64,000 nt of DNA, from positions 15,403 to 79,402 of the forward strand of contig CAZLXB010000009.1 of the NCBI GenBank assembly GCA_964563545.1, written 5' to 3'. Position numbers and translations under genes: made by a program. Below, piece after piece: positions 58,997-64,000 of this stretch; within the stretch, counting starts at the first letter, position 1; every line of letters starts with the position of its first letter. The notes under the pieces are model-generated. The model was not told where the DNA came from and did not search any database. It saw only the letters and a list, made by a program, of their open reading frames with translations. Source of the DNA: Casp-actino8 sp964563545 (GTDB lineage Bacteria > Actinomycetota > Acidimicrobiia > Acidimicrobiales > Ilumatobacteraceae).

Positions 58997-60430
58997 GTGA
59001 GCAGCGTGGGTGACGGCGACGAGTTCGACCCGCGGCATCTCGATGCCATCGCCAATGCCGATCCGTACCCGTATTGGTACGAGGACGCCGACGAGCCCGA
59101 TCCGAACCCGATGCTCGTGCGCACCGAGACGTGCGACCTCTGCATCGTCGGTGGCGGATACACCGGGCTCTGGACGGCGATCATCGCCAAAGAACGCGAT
59201 CCGTCCCGAGACGTCGTTCTGATCGAGGCCCACGAGGTCGGCTCGGCGGCCAGCGGTCGCAACGGTGGGTTCATGGACTCGTCGTTGACCCATGGGATCG
59301 CCAACGGCCAAGAGCGATTCCCCGACGAACTCCCGCTTCTCGAAGAACTCGGGCTCGCCAATCTCAACGAGATCGAGTCAGCCATCAAGCGCTACGGCAT
59401 CGATTGCGATTACGAACGGACCGGCGTGATCGACGTCGCCTACGACAGCCATGCCAACAGTTACATCGACGAGCTGCGCGAAGACTTCCAGCAGTTGCGA
59501 TCACTCGGCCAACGCGTGACATGGCTCGACCGAGAGCAGATGCGCGCCCAGGTCGATTCGCCCACCTACACCGGCGGCCTCTGGCATCACGACCGGGCCG
59601 CCATCGTGGATCCGGCCCGTCTCGTGTGGGGCCTCAAAGCCGCCGCCGAATCGCTCGGTGTGCGCATCTACGAGGACACCAAGGCCACCGCGATCGAACG
59701 TGATGGTGTGGGAGTGATGGTGCACACTCCCCTCGGCAAGGTGCGCGCCGGCAAGGTCGCTCTCGGAACCAACGCGTTCAAACCACTCCTTCGCCGGATG
59801 AAGCACTTCATCGCCCCGGTGTACGACTACTGCATGGTCACCGAACCGCTGACCACCGAACAACTCGATCGCATCGGTTGGAAGAACCGACAAGGTCTGT
59901 CCGACATTCCGAACCAGTTCCACTACTACCGACTCACCCAGGACAATCGCATCCTGTGGGGCGGATACGACGCGGTCTACTACTTCCGCGGCAAGGTTTC
60001 GACCGAACAGGAGAGCCGCCCCGAGACCTGGGCGCGCCTCAGCAAGCACTTCTTCACGACTTTCCCGCAACTCGACGACGTGACGTTCTCACATGCATGG
60101 GGTGGCGCGATCGACACGTGCTCGCGCTACTGCGTCTTCTGGGGTCGGGGCATGGGCGGGCGCGTGGCCTACGCGATCGGTTACACCGGACTCGGCACCG
60201 CTGCTTCGCGATTCGGAGCCGAGGTGATGCTCGACCTGATCGACGGACGCCGATCAGTGGCGACCCAGACCGACTTCGTCAAAGACAAGCCGGTGCCCTT
60301 CCCGCCCGAACCGTTCAAGTTTGTAGGTATTCAGGCGACACGTTGGAGCCTGAATCACGAGGACAAGACCGGACGACGCAACTTGTGGTTGCGTGCGCTC
60401 GACCGACTCGGCCTCGGCTTCGACAGTTAG
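58997..60430 (+). CDS. FAD-dependent oxidoreductase (DAO family, PuuB-like)
   Basis: About 477 residues. CDLCIVGGGYTGLW is the FAD-binding start, EAHEVGSAASGRNGGF the second FAD contact, and TGLGTAASRFGAEV the C-terminal FAD motif. Amine- or amino-acid-oxidising members such as gamma-glutamylputrescine oxidase are closest by pattern. GTG 58997 is preferred because GGAGAGG lies 8 nt upstream; GTG 58988 is in frame too. Confidence 0.85.
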   Translation: MSSVGDGDEFDPRHLDAIANADPYPYWYEDADEPDPNPMLVRTETCDLCIVGGGYTGLWTAIIAKERDPSRDVVLIEAHEVGSAASGRNGGFMDSSLTHGIANGQERFPDELPLLEELGLANLNEIESAIKRYGIDCDYERTGVIDVAYDSHANSYIDELREDFQQLRSLGQRVTWLDREQMRAQVDSPTYTGGLWHHDRAAIVDPARLVWGLKAAAESLGVRIYEDTKATAIERDGVGVMVHTPLGKVRAGKVALGTNAFKPLLRRMKHFIAPVYDYCMVTEPLTTEQLDRIGWKNRQGLSDIPNQFHYYRLTQDNRILWGGYDAVYYFRGKVSTEQESRPETWARLSKHFFTTFPQLDDVTFSHAWGGAIDTCSRYCVFWGRGMGGRVAYAIGYTGLGTAASRFGAEVMLDLIDGRRSVATQTDFVKDKPVPFPPEPFKFVGIQATRWSLNHEDKTGRRNLWLRALDRLGLGFDS

Positions 60431-60443
60431 GCCACCGCGGGGT

Positions 60444-61598
60444 TCAGAGGCGTTCGATGATGGTGACGTTGGCCTGACCGCCACCTTCGCACATCGTCTG
60501 GAGTCCGAAACGACCGCCCGTGCGCTCGAGTTCGTGCAACAACGTCGTCATGAGTCGGGCACCGGTCGCGCCGAGCGGATGGCCGAGGGCGATCGCGCCG
60601 CCATTCACATTGACCTTGGCGTGATCGAAGCCGGTCTCTTTCATCCAGGCCATGACCACGGGCGCAAACGCCTCGTTGATCTCGACCAGATCGATGTCGT
60701 CGATGGTCATGCCGGTCTTGGCGAGGGCGCGCTTGGTGGCCGGGATCGGCGCCGACAACATCATGATCGGATCGTCGGCCAACACGCTCATGTGATGAAT
60801 GCGAGCCCGTGGCTTCAGCCCGTGCGTCTTCACGGCCTGCTCGTTGGCGATCAGCAAAGCCGCGGAACCGTCGGAGATCTGACTCGCGCAGGCGGCTGTG
60901 ATACGACCGGTCGGCGTGAGCGTCGGAAGCGAACGGATCTTGTCCCAATTCGGCTCGCGCGGCCCCTCGTCGTGTTGCACACCGGCGAGCGGGGAGATCT
61001 CGGCCTCGAACCGGCCTTCCTCGCGAGCACGGATGGCGCGGAGATGCGACTCGACGGCGAAGGCCTCCATGTCCTCACGCTTCAGATCCCACTTGTCGGC
61101 CATCATCTCGGCGCCCACGAACTGACTGACCTCGCCGTTGCCGTAGCGCGCGACCCAACCGGGAGATCCGGTGAACGGATCGTCGAATCCGAGCGCCTGA
61201 CCGGCGGTCATGGCCGACGAGATCGGGATCATGCTCATGTTCTGCACTCCACCGGCGACCACGAGGTCCATGGTTCCGCTCATCACGGCCTGTGCCGCGA
61301 AGTGCACCGATTGCTGCGCCGAACCGCACTGACGGTCGATGGTCGTTCCCGGGACGTGTTGGGGAAGACCAGCCGTCAGCCAGCACGTGCGCGCGATGCA
61401 ACCGGCCTGCGGGCCGACCGAGTCGACGTTGCCGAACACGACGTCGTCGACCGCGTTCGGATCGACTCCTGTGCGCTCGATCAACGACTTGATGCTGTGC
61501 GCACCGAGATCGGCCGGGTGGACTCCCGAGAGTCCACCGCCCCGGCGACCAACGGGTGTGCGAACGGCATCGACGATGTAGGCGGTGGGGGTGCTCAT
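60444..61598 (-). CDS. Thiolase (acetyl-CoA acetyltransferase family)
   Basis: 384 residues. Nucleophile Cys91 in DRQCGSAQQ, the HPLGATGAR motif with the catalytic His and the second Cys in CEGGGQANV show a competent biosynthetic or degradative thiolase. ATG 61598 follows a leaderless promoter. Degradative role in lipid or steroid metabolism is inferred from the neighbouring thiolase/OB-fold pair. Confidence 0.92.
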   Translation of the reverse strand: MSTPTAYIVDAVRTPVGRRGGGLSGVHPADLGAHSIKSLIERTGVDPNAVDDVVFGNVDSVGPQAGCIARTCWLTAGLPQHVPGTTIDRQCGSAQQSVHFAAQAVMSGTMDLVVAGGVQNMSMIPISSAMTAGQALGFDDPFTGSPGWVARYGNGEVSQFVGAEMMADKWDLKREDMEAFAVESHLRAIRAREEGRFEAEISPLAGVQHDEGPREPNWDKIRSLPTLTPTGRITAACASQISDGSAALLIANEQAVKTHGLKPRARIHHMSVLADDPIMMLSAPIPATKRALAKTGMTIDDIDLVEINEAFAPVVMAWMKETGFDHAKVNVNGGAIALGHPLGATGARLMTTLLHELERTGGRFGLQTMCEGGGQANVTIIERL

Positions 61599-61605
61599 GT
61601 CGAAG

Positions 61606-61611
61606 ACGCTA
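61606..61611 (-). promoter_or_regulatory. -10 box (TAGCGT) of the thiolase gene, leaderless
   Basis: Minus-strand TAGCGT, 7 nt, then ATG 61598. Confidence 0.55.
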
Positions 61612-61658
61612 GTCCCCGACTACTCGCCTCCATCGATCCCGATCGGCCACCAACGGGG

Positions 61659-62858
61659 TCAGACCGAGACGATCACCGACGAGCCATGTCCGAAGAGACC
61701 TTGGTTGGCGGTGATACCCGCACGAGCGCCTTCGATCTGCCGGTTGCCGGCTTGGCCGCGCAATTGCCACACGAGTTCGCACACCTGGGCCACTGCCTGC
61801 GCCGGAATCGCTTCACCGAAACACGACAACCCACCACTCGGATTCACCGGAATGCGCCCGCCGATCGTGGTCGCCCCCGAGCGCAGCAGACCTTCGGCCT
61901 CACCTTTCGCGCACAAGCCGAGATGTTCGTACCAATCGAGTTCGAGGGCGGTGGAGAGGTCGTACACCTCGGCCATCGACATGTCCTCCGGCCCGAGGCC
62001 GGCCTCCTCGTAGGCGGCATGACAGATCGAATCCTTGAAACCGCGCTCGGGCGGCGCGACGACCGCCGACGAATCGGTCGCGAAGTCGGGCAGTTCGAGA
62101 ATCGTCTGCGGATAAGTGGGCGTGATCGTGCTGACGGCGCGGATTCGCGGCACACCACCGAGCGAGCCGAGTCGCTTCTCGGCGAACTCACGACTCGTGA
62201 CGATCATCGCCGCCGCACCGTCGGAGGTCGCACAGATGTCGAGCAGTCGTAGCGGATCCGACACGACCGGACTGTTGAGCACATCGGCCACGGTGCTCTC
62301 CTTGCGGAACCGCGCGTTCGGGTTCTCGAGGCCGTGACGCGAGTTCTTCACTTTCACCATGGCGAAGTCCTCCGACGTCGCGCCGTAGAGATCCATGCGA
62401 CGACGGGCGAACAATGCGAAGTACACGGGGTTGGTCGCCCCGAGCAAGTGGAAACGAAGCCAATCCGGGTCGGTCTTGCGTTCGCCACCGACCGGGGCGA
62501 AGAACCCCTTGGGTGTGGTGTCGGCACCGATCACCATGGCCACATCGCAGAATCCGGCGAGGATCGACGCGCGCGCGGTCTGCAGAGCCTGGGCGCCACT
62601 CGCGCATGCCGCGTAACTCGACGACACGCGTACACCCGTCCAACCCATCTTCTGGGCGAAGGTGGATCCGGCGATGAAACCCGGATAGCCGTTGCGAATG
62701 GTGTCGGCGCCGGCGACGTACTGGATGTCTTTCCACTGCAGGCCAGCATCGGCCAAGGCCGCCCGGGCGGCGATCATTCCGTATTCGGTGAAGTCGCGAC
62801 CCCATTTGCCCCACGGGTGCATGCCGACGCCCATGACCACCAAATCTCGATCGCTCAC
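61659..62858 (-). CDS. Thiolase-fold lipid-transfer (SCP-x/Ltp-type) protein
   Basis: 399 residues from GTG. Thiolase fold with Cys85 in YAACASGAQAL and NPSGGLSCFGEAIPA, a GG-x-x-x-x-GE variant without the usual His-containing motif of classical thiolases; this is the lipid-transfer/SCP-x thiolase group. GTGA overlap with the upstream OB-fold gene suggests a two-protein complex, as in actinobacterial sterol side-chain enzymes. Confidence 0.85.
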   Translation of the reverse strand: MSDRDLVVMGVGMHPWGKWGRDFTEYGMIAARAALADAGLQWKDIQYVAGADTIRNGYPGFIAGSTFAQKMGWTGVRVSSSYAACASGAQALQTARASILAGFCDVAMVIGADTTPKGFFAPVGGERKTDPDWLRFHLLGATNPVYFALFARRRMDLYGATSEDFAMVKVKNSRHGLENPNARFRKESTVADVLNSPVVSDPLRLLDICATSDGAAAMIVTSREFAEKRLGSLGGVPRIRAVSTITPTYPQTILELPDFATDSSAVVAPPERGFKDSICHAAYEEAGLGPEDMSMAEVYDLSTALELDWYEHLGLCAKGEAEGLLRSGATTIGGRIPVNPSGGLSCFGEAIPAQAVAQVCELVWQLRGQAGNRQIEGARAGITANQGLFGHGSSVIVSV

Positions 62859-63310
62859 GACGCCACCTCGGCCGCCGGTGCCCACACGTAGATCATGTGC
62901 TCGGTCGTTCCGCCTTCGTCGTTCGACTCGGCGTAGAGCACGTCGGTTTCGAGTTGCATGCGCATTCCGACGCGCAGATCGGGGGCGAGAATCCCCTTGG
63001 GCGCCTGACCGAGCACGATGATGCCTTCCTTCTCGAGTTCGACCGCCACCAGCGCATACGGCTCGAACGGCTCGGCCGCCTTGTAGGGAGGCGGCGGCGC
63101 GTAACGGTTCTCGGTGTAACTCCAGACCCGACCATGACGAGACAACGTCGTGGGAACGAGTTCGTCCGATTCGCACTCCGGGTTCGGGCAGGCGCCGGCG
63201 CGTGGCGGGAACACGTAGGTTCCACAATCCGAACAACGACCTCCGATCAGTTGCGGTTGGTCGTCGAGGGTGAACCAACCGTCGACCGCGGGCACGCGTT
63301 GTGTAGTCAC
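62855..63310 (-). CDS. Zn-ribbon/OB-fold (DUF35) acyl-CoA-associated protein
   Basis: 151 residues. A rubredoxin-like zinc ribbon uses Cys26, Cys29, Cys41 and Cys46 (GRCSDCG, ACPNPEC), followed by an OB-fold (about 58-140, RVWSYTENRYAPPPPY). Such proteins bind thiolase-fold partners, here the next gene, which starts within its stop codon. GTG 63310 with a leaderless TAGTCT box. Confidence 0.9.
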   Translation of the reverse strand: MTTQRVPAVDGWFTLDDQPQLIGGRCSDCGTYVFPPRAGACPNPECESDELVPTTLSRHGRVWSYTENRYAPPPPYKAAEPFEPYALVAVELEKEGIIVLGQAPKGILAPDLRVGMRMQLETDVLYAESNDEGGTTEHMIYVWAPAAEVAS

Positions 63311-63316
63311 GGAGTC

Positions 63317-63322
63317 AGACTA
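63317..63322 (-). promoter_or_regulatory. -10 box (TAGTCT), leaderless
   Basis: Minus-strand TAGTCT, 6 nt, then the GTG at 63310. Confidence 0.55.
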
Positions 63323-63373
63323 ATCGTGGACCGTCGGGTCACCCTCGGTCGCCTACGAATCGTCGCTGACCAA

Positions 63374-64000
63374 CTAGTTGTCGACGACCAACAGGTCGTC
63401 GACAAAGGGAACGATCTCGCCCCCTGCCAACAGGGCGAGCACATCGACCGGCAGGTGAACACCGTCCTCCCGCAGGCTTCCCGGCTTTCCACCATTGGCG
63501 GTTTCGGCGCGTTGCACGACGTCGGCCCAGTCGAACAACGAGATCTGCGGCCAGTCGGCGACGAATTCCTCGATGAGTCGGTTCCATCCCCGGACTCGCC
63601 GACGATCGGCGAAGTCGGCCTCGGCGAATGAGCCCGAGGTGATCGGCGGACTGTCGAAGAACACGACCCGTGTCGAATGACGGTCGGCGAGTTCGACCAA
63701 CGAGGCGACGGCCTCCCGATGGCGGTCGTCGAACTCGGAATCACCGACCGCGAACCATCCATCGTCCTTCTCGTCTTCATCGACGGAATCATCGACGGAA
63801 TCATCGCCGTTCTCGCCGGTGTTCTGACCGGTGTTCTGATCGGTGTTCACATCGGAGTATCGCTGTTCGGATTGCTCGGGAACGGATACGACGACCAGCA
63901 GCAACTGCGGTTGGAAGTCGTCCATGAGCTTGGACCACGTCCCCTCGAGAGTCGGGCACTTCGAGACGTCGAAAGCCATGTCGGGCCACCAACGAACCTC
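63374..64000 (-). CDS. SGNH-hydrolase-like domain, C-terminal part (partial)
   Basis: The frame is open to the right edge, so only the last 208 or so residues are visible. The end REDGVHLPVDVLALLAG has the Asp-x-x-His spacing of the SGNH catalytic block V, and KLMDDFQPQLLLVVVSVPEQ resembles the strand before block III. The N-terminal GDS block would be outside. The layout fits the SGNH domain of OafA-type acyltransferases, but that is a guess. An acidic low-complexity insert (about residues 45-75) is encoded by 12-bp repeats. Confidence 0.55.
   Translation of the reverse strand, partial: EVRWWPDMAFDVSKCPTLEGTWSKLMDDFQPQLLLVVVSVPEQSEQRYSDVNTDQNTGQNTGENGDDSVDDSVDEDEKDDGWFAVGDSEFDDRHREAVASLVELADRHSTRVVFFDSPPITSGSFAEADFADRRRVRGWNRLIEEFVADWPQISLFDWADVVQRAETANGGKPGSLREDGVHLPVDVLALLAGGEIVPFVDDLLVVDN
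63779..63850 (-). repeat. 12-bp tandem repeats inside the SGNH-like gene
   Basis: ATCGACGGAATC occurs at 63779 and 63791. Next to it (GCC/ACC/ATC)GGTGTTC(TG/AC) occurs at 63815, 63827 and 63839. Each array encodes short in-frame repeats (Asp-Asp-Ser-Val and Gln-Asn-Thr-Gly). Confidence 0.9.

Overview
The window looks like a chromosomal segment of a high-GC actinobacterium, most plausibly class Acidimicrobiia or a close uncultured relative. The evidence is the gene order metG-tatD-(rpfB slot)-rsmA-ispE and glmU-prs-rplY-pth-mfd-mazG-eno-ftsB, known from Mycobacterium and other actinobacteria; the tiny ribosomal proteins bS22 and bL37; an actinobacterial-type SerC; a mycothiol-dependent isomerase fold; a wax ester/triacylglycerol synthase; and a 13E12-type HNH protein. 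There are three 100-N gaps. Two of them are flanked by the same 55-bp sequence on both sides, which marks a draft or metagenome assembly.

Layout. 1-7.3 kb: end of an N-acyl-D-amino-acid deacylase, an NfuA-like Fe-S carrier, an SDR, then a TPP riboswitch driving thiN-thiB-thiP-thiQ (thiamine uptake and pyrophosphorylation), then a rare oxidoreductase-acetyltransferase fusion. 7.3-15.6 kb: CopC-CopD copper protein, a mycothiol-dependent isomerase-like protein, a cobalamin importer (btuF-btuC-btuD) behind a cobalamin riboswitch, and, divergently, cobO-cobU-cobT-cobS, which together can import corrinoids and finish them into cobalamin. 15.6-20 kb: aspC and serC in an extremely tight divergent pair, a PAC2 protein and an M20 peptidase. 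20-25.5 kb: a secreted CocE-type hydrolase crossed by two gaps, a cupredoxin-like lipoprotein, a small cysteine-bearing protein, a patatin, WS/DGAT and tRNA-Leu. 25.5-32.8 kb: a stand-alone PD-(D/E)XK nuclease with an Fe-S cysteine set, bL37, a VOC protein, a sortase-type surface protein, ychF, DUF192, rsmI, an HNH protein and a thioesterase.

33-49.3 kb is a housekeeping block: translation (metG, rsmA, rplY, pth, bS22, tRNA-Gln), precursors (ispE, prs, glmU), repair (mfd), nucleotide sanitation (mazG), glycolysis (eno) and division (ftsB/divIC-like). Two departures stand out: the rpfB slot holds a small RlpA-like double-psi beta-barrel protein, and glmU stops before the acetyltransferase active site. 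49.4-64 kb: a form II CoxL-type molybdenum hydroxylase whose S and M subunits lie about 5 kb away, a DrrAB-type ABC exporter, a LarA-like protein, a cytosolic cobalamin-binding-type protein, a PAP2 membrane enzyme, an FAD oxidoreductase, a thiolase, a thiolase/lipid-transfer pair with its OB-fold partner, and the end of an SGNH-type protein.

A regulatory theme runs through the window. At least fourteen genes have a TANNNT -10 box ending only 6-8 nt before the start codon, on both strands, so leaderless transcription appears to be the normal mode here. Two stop codons (thiQ, tatD) form the first half of the next gene's -10 box. Longer leaders are the exception and coincide with riboswitches or clear ribosome binding sites. 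No U-tracted intrinsic terminator was found, although many genes converge within a few bases. No rRNA, IS element, prophage or CRISPR array was recognised, and no gene-free stretch exceeds 300 bases.
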